Shown: positions 1-9,102, counted from the first letter of the stretch. The stretch: DNA of 22,178 nt from Irpex lacteus (GCA_001986395.2 MQVO02000146.1:1-22178), one strand, 5' to 3'. Made by a program: numbers and translations. Notes: a model not told the origin generated them from the sequence alone.

Positions 1-382
1 AACGTACCTCAATGCTCTCTGGATGTTTAATAATATAGTATATACCATATATAAGTTTAGTCATATATATATAAAACATCTGAGTAAATTGAAGCAAAGC
101 AATAATTGGTAAAATTATATTAATAGGATATGGAAAAAGTAAGTGTTTCTTGAATAAAACTGCTAATGCAACGATACCCCCTATTACTCTTAAAATTCTA
201 GTAATAGGATGATTATAGTATCTTTCAATACTACCAGGTAAATCTGGGATGGAGTATGCTTGTTTAATACCTAATTTTAGGTTAATAATCCAAATTTTTA
301 ATGGACTTTTAATTATTTTTATGTTATCCTTAACCCTCGCTAGATAACATAGAGGATAGGGTGATTTAAAAATTTCTTTTCA
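1..382 (-). CDS. Conserved-looking membrane protein, partial (C-terminus outside window)
   Basis: An open minus-strand frame (code 4) runs from a TAA at 383-385 off the left edge. The readable protein contains SPLKIWIINLKLGIKQAYS, then IPDLPGSIERYYNHPITRIL, then two hydrophobic stretches (IGGIVALAVLF and INIILPIIALLQF) and ends in the window near IIKHPESIEVR. The composition (short basic N-terminus, two probable membrane helices, charged tail) and lack of stops support a real gene of the unnamed type common in basidiomycete mtDNA; I do not know its function. No ATG lies in frame before the core, and a perfect 8-bp-stem palindrome (321-350) sits exactly where the N-terminus should be, so the start may be non-ATG or disturbed by that insertion. 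Confidence is high that this is coding and low for the start. Confidence 0.6.
321..350. repeat. Small palindrome at the N-terminus of the left-edge gene
   Basis: ATGTTATC and GATAACAT form a perfect 8-bp stem around a 14-nt loop. It lies at the expected start of the left-edge gene and could be a mini-insertion or a structure at the transcript 5' end. Confidence 0.5.
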
Positions 383-685
383 TTAAAATTTATATTAATA
401 AAAATCTTTATGTTAAATTTAAATTTTTACCCTTTTTATATTTTTTTATTAAATAAAAAAGGAAAATAGAGTGTATAAGTCAAATATTATATACTATATA
501 TAATATTATAAACTAATATGTTTGATTCTTCTATTTATGTGTATTTTTTAATTAAACTAACAAAAAGGGAATACTATTGTTTACTATTTATTGGCTATAT
601 AGATTATGTAGATAATAATCTTTTTTATTTTACCATTATTATTTTAATTAAAAAAAAATTATAGGTTCCTAAGTCAACCTCCCCC
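383..685. other. A/T-rich intergenic spacer, no gene seen
   Basis: Very A/T-rich sequence with short runs of ATATATA and TTTTTATTAAATAAAAAAGG. I see no ORF, tRNA or recognisable fragment. Confidence 0.5.
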
Positions 686-745
686 CTTTTTTTATTAAAA
701 AAAAAAGGATAAAACTAATTATTTCTAATTACTAGTTTTTTGGGG
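686..745. repeat. Family C poly-T/poly-A hairpin followed by a truncated family A hairpin
   Basis: 686-708 is CC, T-run, ATT, A-run, GG, able to fold on itself. It is followed by aaaactaattattt...ctagttttttgggg, the right part of a family A palindrome whose CCCC end has been replaced. The two modules look fused. Confidence 0.65.
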
Positions 746-759
746 CTTGGAAATAAATT

Positions 760-1354
760 AAAATCAAAATTTTCTTAGGTATTTTTTATTAAATTTCTTT
801 CTGTCTTTCCCGAGAAAGGTAACATTAACCGAAATTTGATGAATGTAACTTCTTTTATTGTGTTAAAAAAGTCTTTTGTTTTCCGATTTTAAAATTAAAT
901 TTTAATGTTTAAATTTCGATGGGCAAAGAGCAATAGTAAAAACGATCGCAATAAAATCATAGGTGGAATTCCTATGAGGAAAGACCCCAGCATTACCAGG
1001 TTCAGCTAAAGCCGTTTTGTATCATTTAAAAGCTTTCAGTACAACCACTGGTCATGAAATGATAACACAGAAATGTTAAGTTACAAAGTAATGGAGAATA
1101 TGGAAATACTGTAGACAATAAATGACTCCCGCTTGAAATTTGTGGGGGACGTCCACTAATCAAGAAACGATACTCAGGATTCTTCTTTCAAACTTCGCTT
1201 GTTATAAATGGTACCCAGATTAATCAGTGTAAGATTAATTTTAATGATCAGAATTTTTATGGGAGTCAATATTATCGCCATTCGAGGGAATAAATAAAGG
1301 AAGTAAAAGTTACAAAGTAACAAACTTGTAACAGTCATATTCCAATTTTGTCTC
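760..1354 (+). other. Structured 5' region of the decayed retroelement
   Basis: Less A/T-rich than the flanks and without a sustained ORF. Visible inverted repeats: ATAGG/CCTAT at about 959-975 and TATCATTT/GAAATGATA at about 1020-1065. It leads into the RT pseudogene, as the leader at 12418-12768 leads into the intact RT. The reach and position suggest a folded RNA leader (intron-like or retroelement UTR). I could not assign it to group I or II. The left boundary is approximate. Confidence 0.35.
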
Positions 1355-1522
1355 ATGAAAAAATCAATAATGTGACCTTTCTACCTAACCCTACAGGAAT
1401 TAGCGATTAGAAACGGATTAAGTGTAGGTTTGTCATTCCTACAAACCCAGATCGATTTTCTAATCGAAAAAGATCTGCCATCATTGACCCAAGTGAAACC
1501 AGATATGGTACCGACTGCGTAC

Positions 1523-1557
1523 ATTATTAAAATTTAATTAAATTAAATTTTAATTAG
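1523..1557. repeat. Family B 35-bp A/T palindrome inserted in the RT pseudogene, GTAC flanks
   Basis: The unit starts attattaaaatttaatt and ends aaattttaattag. GTAC occurs directly on both sides (1519-1522 and 1558-1561). Removing the 35 bp and one GTAC makes the sequence read into the conserved VPNV motif, which is what a simple insertion with 4-bp target duplication predicts. Confidence 0.7.
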
Positions 1558-1651
1558 GTACCAAATGTAAGAAAATTCAAAGTACAAGTGTTGAGTGATT
1601 ATCATCCAATCTTTGCCAAATCCGGAATTAAGAAAAGAGAATTCCACCCAA

Positions 1652-1693
1652 CCCCCAAAAAACTAATTATTTCTAATTCCTAGTTTTTGTGGG
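1652..1693. repeat. Family A hairpin inserted in the RT pseudogene
   Basis: cccccaaaaaactaatt...cctagtttttgtggg. It separates the coding stretches that match residues 100 and 104 of the intact RT, so it is an insertion into former coding sequence. Confidence 0.8.
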
Positions 1694-3623
1694 ATTTGTT
1701 CAGGAACCCTATACAAATAGAACTATTAATAGATTTATTAATCATCAAATCCAAAGATTGATTAAGTATAGAAACAATCCAGGGAGCATTTTGGGCAGTA
1801 AGTAAACATCTGTTAGCTTCACCCACCTTCCAAGTGGCCTGTTTCCATCACGTGTTTACTAATTGGCATAGAAAGATGCCTTATTACAAAGTAATGATAA
1901 TCATGAAAAAAGTAATAGCTCTAACAGAACAAATCATCAGAGGTCAAACTCCACCGATAAGTTTCAAAAAGACTATTTATACCAAAAGGGAACGGTAAAT
2001 CCAGACCTTAGAAATTCCAGCTCCAGAATGGAGAGTAGTTCTTCATTCCAATCAACATTCTTATGACAGTGTTCTTCACGCCTTACCAAAGTCCCAATCA
2101 ACACGGATTCTGGCCCGGAAGAGGAACAGACCACAGCATGGAAACAAATCCATTCTGAGGTCTTGGGTAACGCCAACATCTACGAATTTGATTTGGAAGC
2201 TTTTTTTGATAGAATCAATCTAACATATATAGATCAAATCCTTGAATCCATTAATTTACATCCAACCATGCGTAAAATAATAGACACTCTAAATAGAAGT
2301 TTACCCATCTCCGGAGGAAAAACTACCTCAGGATTGGGAAAGTGAACAAGAACATTTAGAAGATGTAATCTATTATTACACCAAGTTTAGAATAAGTCTA
2401 AACAATACTTTAAGTATTTGGTTGGCAAGACTTTACTATGAATATAAACTAATTGACAATCCTCAACTATGTGAATTTGAATATCTTAGAGGAGTACCAC
2501 AAGGATCTCCCTTGTCTCCCCTTCTGGCAAGTATAGCATTACATCCAACCTTGCTAAAAGCACCCTCCATAGTGCAATATGCGGATGATGGAATAATATA
2601 CGATACCACAAATCCCTTTCAGTATTTAACCTTTTCCCCCCCCCGAAAGTGGGATCTAAGTAAATGCAGAGAAAAGTAAATGGATAATAAAGGAAGGAGA
2701 GTGGTTAAGCAGTTTAAAATTTCTAGTAAAAAGATATATCCCGGCGGGGTTTGACAAAGAAGTAGCAATGCAAACCATGAGTCAGGATGGTATTTTAAAA
2801 AATCCACCCGTACCCCGCACGAATTTATTTTTGAAGATTACAAAACTAATCCAAGAAGCAGTCGAATACGATGTAGCAAAGAAGCGAAAATTCAGACCGA
2901 GTGGAACACCCGAAACTACACCTGACAGCTTCCAAGAATGGTTCCAAAGTAAATACTTTGGTTTCGTAACTTCTAGAATATATATAGGTTCCATGTCCAT
3001 AGAGGACATAACTCAGGATTTCTCGTATACCTATGCCCCTTTAAGCTGGAGCGATCTGGATCAAAAAGAACAGGTCACAGATATAACGGAAAATTGGAAA
3101 ATATCACCATAGATATTTACAATAGTACAAGTATAGCAGTGAAAGCTCTACTATTAAATGTATTATACCTACAAAGAAATACCTCTAACCCAATTTCATC
3201 TGGAATCAAATTAACAAAACCTTGGTTCACGCCTTACAGAAAGTATTCCACTTCAGTAAGACAAAATATGAAAGTACCCTCATACCCAATCTGGAAATCT
3301 ATCACAATATTGATAAGTTTATTATTAGGAATAATCTTCGCAATGTTCTTGATTACTATGTAATAGGAGAAAGCGACTCAATCCTTACATGGTTCATGAA
3401 AAGCCACGGATACATTAATCCAAGCATAAGTGAACCCACTCCAATTCCATATAACTTCGGATTAACCGAGTATATTGAAAGACCTCCATTTAAACCAATA
3501 ACTTTCAAAGAAAGTATTGGTTTAAATGTAGTAATCTATCTGGGATGTAATTTTGATGTAATAGTAACCTTCGTAATTAATAACGTATATATTTCAGATA
3601 TAGTGTATATCGGACTAATCTAG

Positions 3624-3935
3624 ATTAGTAGATTCATATGCCAAGACTGGAAAGGTTAAGGTGTACCGTGAACAACACCACTCGTTTGCTGACTCCAATG
3701 AGGTCTAAATCCATTAGATCTAATTCCATAAAGATAATTGAGGGCCGAACCCCTCCAGATTTTAGAGTATAACCAAAGAGGAAATAGCAATATTTCGGGG
3801 ACGGGAGATAGTGGAACAGAACTTCGTTCTGGGAATGCGGGGGTCTTTCTCAATAATGAATCTCACATTATAGAAGATTTGACTTCTATGAGTTTGGAGA
3901 GAATTAATGATAAAGTAAATAAAATAAGATAAAAT
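3624..3935 (+). other. Structured 3' region of the decayed retroelement
   Basis: Moderately G/C-rich tail after the RT pseudogene. Hairpins visible: GAGGG/CCCCTC at about 3740-3756 and CAGAA-CTTCG-TTCTG at about 3818-3832. It holds the same position relative to the RT as 9518-10161 does to the intact gene, but I cannot align the two by eye. Confidence 0.35.
3738..3932 (+). CDS. Short ORF of unknown function (64 aa), possibly a remnant
   Basis: A 64-aa frame opens with TTG just after an in-frame TAA and ends at TAA. The second half (SGNAGVFLNNESHIIEDLTS, then MSLERINDKVNKIR) looks protein-like and runs on into A/T-rich codons typical of this genome. The first half overlaps G/C-rich sequence that may instead be structured RNA. 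There is no ATG start. It could be the tail of a lost gene or chance; I do not recognise it. Confidence 0.25.
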   Translation: MRAEPLQILEYNQRGNSNISGTGDSGTELRSGNAGVFLNNESHIIEDLTSMSLERINDKVNKIR

Positions 3936-4245
3936 AATAAATCTTTATATTTTACTATTATTTTTACTATTATTTTTTATTCTTTTTCTCCTTTTGTATT
4001 CTTCTTAGCTGAGTATTCTAATATTATATTAATTTGTACTTTAAATACTGTATTACTTATGGTATCTTAATTAAATAGTACTTATTTAGCAGCCATGTTA
4101 TTAAATTATAATTTCTTACAATACAATTTACTATTTTTCTTAAAAAAAAAAATTAAAATTAATCAGAAAATAAAAAAAGTATAAAAGAATATATAATTGC
4201 TGTATACTCCACTATACTAAAAAATTAAAGTTATATAAATTATAA
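3936..4245. other. A/T-rich spacer before the tRNA cluster
   Basis: Runs of A and T with no ORF or repeat that I recognise. Confidence 0.5.
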
Positions 4246-4318
4246 GGGGAAATATGATAATTGGTAATCGGTTATACTTGCAATATAAAATATGATAGTT
4301 CGAATCTATCTTTCTCCA
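4246..4318 (+). tRNA. trnA: tRNA-Ala (UGC)
   Basis: 73-nt cloverleaf. Acceptor GGGGAAA pairs with TTTCTCC (one G-U), discriminator A. Anticodon stem TTATA/TATAA encloses loop CTTGCAA, giving anticodon TGC. T-loop TTCGAAT is canonical. First of three same-strand tRNAs. Confidence 0.9.
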
Positions 4319-4480
4319 AATAAAAAATTTTAAAAAATAAAATTAATCAACACATTCTTAAACTCTATGCCTCTCAACTTTTATTCTTTAGAAAAAAATA
4401 AAATTAATATTATATATCTTTTTATTATATTAAAAAAAGGATTAAAAAAGGATAGAGTCTAAAAAGGGGGGGTGAATGTA

Positions 4481-4551
4481 GCCTGGATAGCTTAACGGTA
4501 AAGCACTAAATTGAAGCCTTAGTGAAGGGAGTTCGATTCTCTCTCTGGGCA
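4481..4551 (+). tRNA. trnF: tRNA-Phe (GAA)
   Basis: 71-nt cloverleaf. Acceptor GCCTGGA pairs with TCTGGGC, discriminator A. D-stem GCTT/AAGC. Anticodon loop TTGAAGC gives GAA; the stem CTAAA/CTTAG has one mismatch at its loop-closing pair. T-loop TTCGATT. Confidence 0.88.
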
Positions 4552-4657
4552 TAAAATAAATAATAGTAAATCTTTTTATGTTATTTTTATATGATTATAC
4601 TTTTTTTAATTCACAAATGTGCCCCTTTTTCCTTTAATTAATTAAATAAAGACTCCC

Positions 4658-4750
4658 CCCCCTTTTTTTTAATAAAAAAAAGGAAAAAACTAGGACCCAG
4701 CCCACAAAGTGGATTGGATTGTGGACAGAAATAATTAGTTTTTTTGGGGG
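4658..4750. repeat. Family C hairpin fused to a GC-module-bearing family A hairpin
   Basis: 4661-4683 is CC-T8-aat-A8-GG. It continues into aaaaaactagg, a GC-rich module (cccagcccacaaagtgg..., 4696-4726), then ataattagtttttttggggg. The GC module sits where the centre of a family A hairpin should be, so it looks like a nested insertion. A related module lies at 5782-5835. Confidence 0.65.
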
Positions 4751-4781
4751 TGTAATTAAAAAAGTATTAAATATTATTTAA

Positions 4782-4854
4782 GCCGGAATAGTTTAATTGG
4801 TTAAAATAAATTCCTTGTAAGAATTAGTAATTGGTTCGATTCCAATTTCTGGCT
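4782..4854 (+). tRNA. trnT: tRNA-Thr (UGU)
   Basis: 73-nt cloverleaf. Acceptor GCCGGAA pairs with TTCTGGC, discriminator T. Anticodon stem AATTC/GAATT encloses CTTGTAA, giving TGT. T-arm attgg-TTCGATT-ccaat is perfect. Confidence 0.92.
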
Positions 4855-4905
4855 CCATTTTACCTAAAAAAAAATAAACTTTAAATTAGTAATGTATTAT
4901 TAACA

Positions 4906-4943
4906 TAAGAGAAAAAGAAAAAATTACTTTTCTTTTTCTCTTA
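4906..4943. terminator. Perfect 16-bp hairpin after trnT, possible terminator or processing site
   Basis: TAAGAGAAAAAGAAAA and its exact complement flank the loop aattac. It lies about 50 bp after the tRNA cluster. A role in 3'-end formation is inferred from position only; it could equally be another palindromic insert. Confidence 0.4.
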
Positions 4944-5120
4944 GATTAAGAACTTATTTATATAAAAATAAAAAGTAATAATATCCTTTTTTATTTAATT
5001 AAAAAAAGAATACAAAGGGAAAAAAGACAAACATATACCCGTAACTGATAAGATTTGGTAGAAATCTAAATTCTTAGAAAATCCTAACTTTAAATAATAT
5101 ATAGTATTTTAATTTACTAT

Positions 5121-5160
5121 CCCCCAAAAAACTAATTATTTCTAATTCCTAGTTTTTTTG
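5121..5160. repeat. Family A hairpin
   Basis: cccccaaaaaactaattatt...cctagtttttttg. Same central sequence (attatttctaattcc) as the copy in the RT pseudogene and at 20591-20630. Confidence 0.8.
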
Positions 5161-5404
5161 GATTATTGTTTAATTTACCTAAACATATTAATAATATAAT
5201 AATTTTAGTTTTATATTAGTGTTTAAATTCTATGTTATATATACTCATTTTTAGTATGTTTGGAAGATATTATTTTTCTTAGTCTCCTTTTTATAATACT
5301 TTTTATAGACTTTTTTTATTAAATAAGGCAAGTTAAAACATCCTCTATCCTCCCCTTTTTAAGCCTTTTTTATATTAATTTTATAAAAAAAGGGAAAAAA
5401 GGAT

Positions 5405-5485
5405 CCCCCAAAAAACTAATTATTTCATCCGCAATTATTAAAATTTAATTTAATTAAATTTTAATTAGAGCCTAGTTTTTTTGGG
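5405..5485. repeat. Family A hairpin split by a nested family B element
   Basis: ccccaaaaaactaattatttcatccgc, then the 35-bp family B unit (5434-5468), then agcctagtttttttggg. Nearly the same compound occurs at 14385-14466, including the catccgc and agcctag flanks, so the compound has itself spread. Confidence 0.8.
5434..5468. repeat. Family B 35-bp A/T palindrome
   Basis: attattaaaatttaattt...attttaattag, exactly 35 bp like the copies at 1523-1557 and 14419-14453. Confidence 0.75.
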
Positions 5486-5577
5486 CTGGGATGGGGTATT
5501 GTGTGAATAGGAAAGAAATAAAAGGCAAAAAAAGGGTAATAATATAAAATAGGATAAGTTATTTTTAATATTTATAT

Positions 5578-5724
5578 ATGCCTCAATTAATACCATTTCA
5601 TTTTGTGAATGAATTTACAGTTACAATTTTAGGTTTAGGTTTATTAGTAGTTTTAGTTTCTTATTACTTTTTACCTTCAACTTTAAGTAACCATTTAATA
5701 AGAAAATTCTTTACAGTTTTATAA
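5578..5724 (+). CDS. atp8: ATP synthase F0 subunit 8
   Basis: 48 residues, ATG to TAA. It begins MPQLIPFHFVNEF, the MPQL start that marks fungal and animal ATP8. A single membrane helix follows (TVTILGLGLLVVLVSYYFL) and then a short basic tail (LSNHLIRKFFTVL). ATP8 is a stator component of the membrane-embedded F0 sector of mitochondrial ATP synthase. Length and architecture match fungal ATP8 (about 48-52 aa), and the frame is unbroken. No Trp codon occurs, so it does not test the genetic code. It stands alone between spacers full of palindromes rather than next to atp6, which is normal in basidiomycetes. No Shine-Dalgarno-like site is expected or seen. Confidence 0.95.
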   Translation: MPQLIPFHFVNEFTVTILGLGLLVVLVSYYFLPSTLSNHLIRKFFTVL

Positions 5725-5756
5725 TCGGTAAAATAAAATAAATAATTTTTGTCCAC

Positions 5757-5850
5757 CCACCCAAAAAACTAATTATTTATAGCCGCGTCCACGCCCACCC
5801 CAGCCCACTTTGTGGATTGTGGAGTGGAGCGGAGCTTAGTTTTTTTTGGG
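5757..5850. repeat. Family A hairpin with a large GC-rich insert
   Basis: cccaaaaaactaattattta, then a G/C-rich block (5782-5835: ccgcgtccacgcccacc..., cactttgtggattgtgg, agtggagcggagct), then tagttttttttggg. The block itself is partly self-complementary and shares cagcccac...gtggattgtgg with 4696-4726. Confidence 0.75.
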
Positions 5851-6084
5851 AATTTTATTAATTTATTTAAGATTTTTATAACCCCCTTTAATTAAAAAAA
5901 AAGAATTAGAATAAGAATAACAAAAATTAGTAAACGTAAATTTTTTAAATCATTTTGTTAGATACTGATATTTAATGATGAAATAAACATAAATAGTTAA
6001 TAAAATAAATAATATTTTTAATTATCTATTAAGAAAAAATATACATAATTAATTTAGTAAATCATACCGCAGGTGAGGATTGTG

Positions 6085-6233
6085 AGGGTTTATAATTGAA
6101 TCAATCTAGGATCTATTTAAAGAATGAATAAATAAATAACTAACTCCCTAGTGAGTTCGGCTAGTGAGTGAGGCTAGTGGTTAGGCCTCCACTTTACACA
6201 GTGGCTACAGCTGTTCGAATCAGCTACACCCTA
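6085..6233 (+). tRNA. Val-like tRNA (UAC), interrupted or broken
   Basis: The 3' half is clear: ctccacTTTACACAgtgg with TAC at the anticodon position, T-arm agctg-TTCGAAT-cagct, and acceptor strand ACACCCT plus A. A partner acceptor strand AGGGTTT (6 of 7 pairs) exists only about 100 bp further upstream than normal (6085-6091). The stretch between has three ctagtgag/ctagtgg repeats (6151-6180). Nothing gives a convincing D-arm at normal spacing, and the anticodon loop has one extra base. Possibilities are a tRNA-Val split by a repeat insertion, an intron-bearing tRNA, or a pseudogene. Confidence 0.35.
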
Positions 6234-6248
6234 AACAAATATCAGAAT

Positions 6249-6296
6249 CCCCAAAAAACTAGGAATTATAATTAATTCTAACTAGTTTTTTTGGGG
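6249..6296. repeat. Family A hairpin
   Basis: Full 48-bp copy, CCCCAAAAAACTAGG ... AACTAGTTTTTTTGGGG with centre aattataattaattct. Confidence 0.85.
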
Positions 6297-6402
6297 TGTA
6301 TTTTGACTATGATAAAAAAATAAGAAATATCAGAATTATTCTATTATGATAATCCTCTGACAAATGTTAAATAAAATAAATAAAATAAAAAATAAATATA
6401 GT

Positions 6403-6450
6403 CCCCAAAAAACTAGGAATTAGAATTAATTCTAACTAGTTTTTTTGGGG
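6403..6450. repeat. Family A hairpin
   Basis: Full 48-bp copy differing from the previous one by a single central base (attagaattaattct). Confidence 0.85.
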
Positions 6451-6531
6451 TTACAGTATAAATTTAATTAATAAGGTAGTAAAATAAAATAATAGTAAAT
6501 ATGAACTATGAAAATAAAAAAATATAATTAA

Positions 6532-6828
6532 ATGAAAAAAGATTTTTTAAAATGAAAAGAGATATGATTATATATAATCTTAAATAAAGAGATTAATAAT
6601 AAAGAATTAAAATTATTAAATGAGATAAAGATAATAAATTTATTAGAAAATGAGAATAATACATTAAAAAATAAGATTTTAATGGAAAATAGATTATTAA
6701 ATATTCAAAAGATTAATGAATTAGATAATTGAAGAAGTGCAGTATATAAATTTAATAAAAATACTTTAATAAATATAATGATAAATGATAAATTAAATGA
6801 ATTTTTTAAATCTAAAAACAAAAAATAA
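6532..6828 (+). CDS. Small code-4 ORF upstream of rns; possible rps3/VAR1-like N-terminal piece
   Basis: 98 codons from an ATG directly preceded by an in-frame TAA to TAA. The frame exists only if TGA is Trp: TGAs at 6553, 6565 and 6730 (residues 8, 12, 67), with no TGG. Residues 20-65 are rich in Lys, Asn, Glu and Leu with heptad-like leucines (NKELKLLNEIK, LLENENNTLKNKI), suggesting a coiled coil. Residues 66-76 read NWRSAVYKFNKN, which resembles the W-x-S-x-Y-x-F-N-K-N stretch I associate with fungal mitochondrial ribosomal protein uS3 (rps3/VAR1). That link is from memory and needs a search. At 98 aa it would be far shorter than rps3, hence a truncated copy if related. It ends about 75 bp before rns on the same strand. 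Confidence 0.5.
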
Positions 6829-7867
6829 AAAATATAAATAAAAGAGACAATAAATATTGCTTAAGGCATATACAATACAACAAATTAATTATAATTTGTT
6901 TAATTTAACGAAAGAATTTAATTTTGGTTCCGATTTAACGTTATTCAGTAGTCTAAGACATGCAAATCTTTTTTCTTCGAAATTAATATTAGAAGAAAAG
7001 GTGTAAAGGTGAGTAATATAAGTTTAGATACCCTAAAGTCTTCTTAGATAGGAGATATTTCTTAAATTTTTTAATTTAAGAGAAATAATTAGCTATTTTT
7101 ATTAATAAAGGAAATTTTCCGCTTTAGGATTCGATTTATTTTGATTAGGTTGTTGGTATGGGTAATGGCCTACCAAGCCTACGATCGAAAGCTATGCTTG
7201 AAAGAGCCTCTAGCCACATTGGGAATGGAATCTCCCTAGTAGAGTTATCTACCAGCAGTCAAGAATATTAGTCAATGCTCGAAAGAGTGAACTAGCTAAC
7301 TGAAATCACTTTAGAAGTGATAACGTAAGGGAAAATAATGATATTACCTTACTATAAGTGTTGTCCAAATCTGGTGCCAGAAGACTCGGTAAGGCCAGGA
7401 ACGCGAACGTTAGTCATCTTAAACAGGCGTAAAGGGTGAGTAGGCAACTTTAAAATTCTAATTTTTTAAAATAGCAAATAAAAAAGAGGAAAAGTAGAAG
7501 ATAGAATCTAGTATAGGAAAAAATAAAATCGAGAATAAAGGTTAAAATCTGCAGTAAACTCGATAGAATACTAAAGGCGAAGGCATTTTTCCAATAAAGA
7601 TTGACGCTGAGGAACGAAGGATAGGGCAAGAATCAGGATTAGATACCCTGGTACTCCTTTCTGTCAACAATGAATGGTAGTCACTAAAAAATATTAGTGT
7701 CAATGTTAACACGTTAACCATTCCGCCTTGTGAGTACGATTGCAAAATTGAAAACAAAAAAATTAGTCGGTCTCGAAGCAAACGAAGTGAAGCATGTTAT
7801 TTAATGCGATAATCCGCGTAAAATCTTACCAGTTCTTGCATATGAAAATCTAAATCTATCTACCTAA

Positions 7868-7914
7868 CCCAAAAAACTAGGAATTAGAAATAATTCTAAC
7901 TAGTTTTTTTGGGG
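7868..7914. repeat. Family A hairpin inside rns
   Basis: cccaaaaaactaggaattag...ctaactagtttttttgggg sits in the variable part of the 3' domain between the MS2 site and the 1100 region. It can fold into one uninterrupted stem, so it probably forms an extra rRNA helix rather than breaking the molecule. Confidence 0.85.
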
Positions 7915-8221
7915 ATTTTTAGAAATAAAAACAAAGGATAGACAAGAAATTAAGATGAGTAAATACAGGTGTTGCATGGCTGTCGTCAGTCCGTGTCTTG
8001 AGAAGTTAGGTTAACTCCACTAAACGGACGAAATCCCTGATGTTAATTTTTACTTAACATACAAATGGTATCGATAGGATTCCATTTTGGGGCTAAGACA
8101 AGTCGTTATGGCCCTCATGAACTGGGCTATAGACGTGCCACAAAGACTAAACAAAATGATGCAATACCCTCTCGAAATTAATTTATCTATATTTATAGAT
8201 CAGGTTAATTTGTTGCTTTTT

Positions 8222-8251
8222 CTTATTCTTTTTTTTATTAAGAAGAATAAG
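8222..8251. repeat. Palindrome inside rns variable region
   Basis: CTTATTCTT and AAGAATAAG flank a T-rich loop, like family C palindromes elsewhere. Lies between conserved 3'-domain helices. Confidence 0.5.
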
Positions 8252-8615
8252 GTATAGTAATTTGAGAATTAGGAGGAGCTAATCATCAAATATAGTCATA
8301 TATATGAATATGTCAGATTGTCACCTGTAACTCGGTGGCATGAAGAAGGAATTTCGAGTAATCGTTGAAAATTACGCAACGGTGAAGTGTTAATTCGGGA
8401 TGAACTAACCGTCTGTCGCTGGGAAGGAGCTTGGGTTCAAGGAAACTGATGAGTATTTATTATTTTTTCTTAGGTTTTAGTTTTAATATTTTTTAGTAAA
8501 TTTATATTTAAAACACCTAGTTAATAATTTTGTCTATAAAGTGAATTAACTTGGGTAACATCTCAAAAGTCATAGCAAGGTAGCTGTACTGGAAAGTGTA
8601 GCTGGATAATAAATT

Positions 8616-9102
8616 TATTTATACCCCCTTTGTACTTAAAGAAAAATAATTAAATAATATATCTAAATCTTAATACTTAGATAAAATAGATTTACTACTT
8701 TACTAAATTAAATTACTACTACAGTTGAAACAGTTGGAGTACAAGCTGTTTGGTTTAGAATAATTAGTTTTATGGGGGAGGGTCTCTAAGGTACTGATAG
8801 TTAAAGCTACTACTGATGAGGAGTTCCTTAGAATATCTATAATATTTATATAGATCAGGAAAATAATAAAATTAAAGAAAGTAGAGTAAGTACTTTTCAC
8901 CTAAAAAGGAAAATTAAATAAAATAAATAAAACAATAAATAAAATGATTAAAGAGTATTCTATAATCTTAAATTGTTCTCCCATTTTATTTAGTCACAGA
9001 GTTCCGTAATAGATTAATTTAGTAAATATAAATTTATTCGGGCTGCTATATTCTTATAATAAAACTTTTCTAGGATAAAATTAAGTTAATAATAGTATAA
9101 CA
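8616..9102. other. Spacer after rns; possible decayed coding remnant
   Basis: No intact gene. Plus-strand pieces read IKLLLQLKQLEYKLFGLE (about 8707-8761) and VLIVKATTDEEFLRISIIFI (about 8791-8850) in broken frames. They look protein-like but match nothing I know, so I only flag them. Confidence 0.3.

Larger units (their letters stand above)
1355..3623 (+). pseudogene. Decayed reverse transcriptase, homologue of the intact RT at 10162-12417
   Basis: The reading frame breaks several times, yet the order of motifs matches the intact minus-strand copy: N-terminus MKKSIM (intact copy MKIQSIM), VPNVRKFK..LSDYHPIFAK, TFQVACFHHVF.NWHR, EFDLEAFFDRI (about 2186-2216), RGVPQGSPLSPLL (about 2489-2527), the catalytic QYADDGI (about 2575-2595), FQEWFQSKYFGFVTSRIY, YNSTSIAVKALL, and the C-terminal GESDSIL...GYIN (about 3366-3420). 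It carries a TGA (1373-1375) that must be Trp. Damage seen: a 35-bp palindrome insertion (1523-1557), a family A hairpin insertion (1652-1693), frameshifts near 1790, 2000-2160, 2340, 2640 and 3360, and loss of part of the RPLGVP region. Individual amino-acid identity to the intact copy is only moderate, so the copies are old or came from separate arrivals. Confidence 0.85.
4944..5577. other. Spacer between tRNA cluster and atp8, with palindromes
   Basis: No gene seen. Contains a family C-type hairpin near 4983-5008, family A hairpins at 5121-5160 and 5405-5485, and another CCTTTTT...AAAAAGG palindrome at about 5355-5402. Confidence 0.5.
6905..8615 (+). rRNA. rns: Small subunit (mitochondrial 12S/16S-type) rRNA
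   Basis: Conserved landmarks in order: 5' domain ggttccgatttaacg...gacatgcaaat (6929-6968), the fungal mt-SSU stretch cagcagtcaagaatattag (7253, the classic MS1 primer site), the 530 loop gtgccagaagactcggtaa (7373), attagataccctggtac (7640), ttaatgcgataatccgc (7801, MS2 site), the 1100-region ggctgtcgtcagtccgtg (7979), and the decoding and 3' region agtcatagcaaggtagctg (8569) ending near gctggataat. Variable regions are expanded by palindromes (7868-7914 and 8222-8251). No intron interrupts the conserved segments. Both ends are estimated from alignment to the bacterial model. Confidence 0.95.

Noticed and set aside
960..1075. RNase P RNA-like strings (gaggaaagacc and acacagaaatg) in the leader of the decayed RT element
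   Set aside because: They resemble conserved P4 strands but do not pair with each other and the spacing is too short; no P1 helix was found.
2619..3009. Minus-strand ORFs opposite the RT pseudogene
   Set aside because: Antisense of the recognised RT motifs; composition reflects the sense strand.
7542..7781. 79-aa minus-strand ORF
   Set aside because: Lies inside conserved rns sequence; a chance frame.
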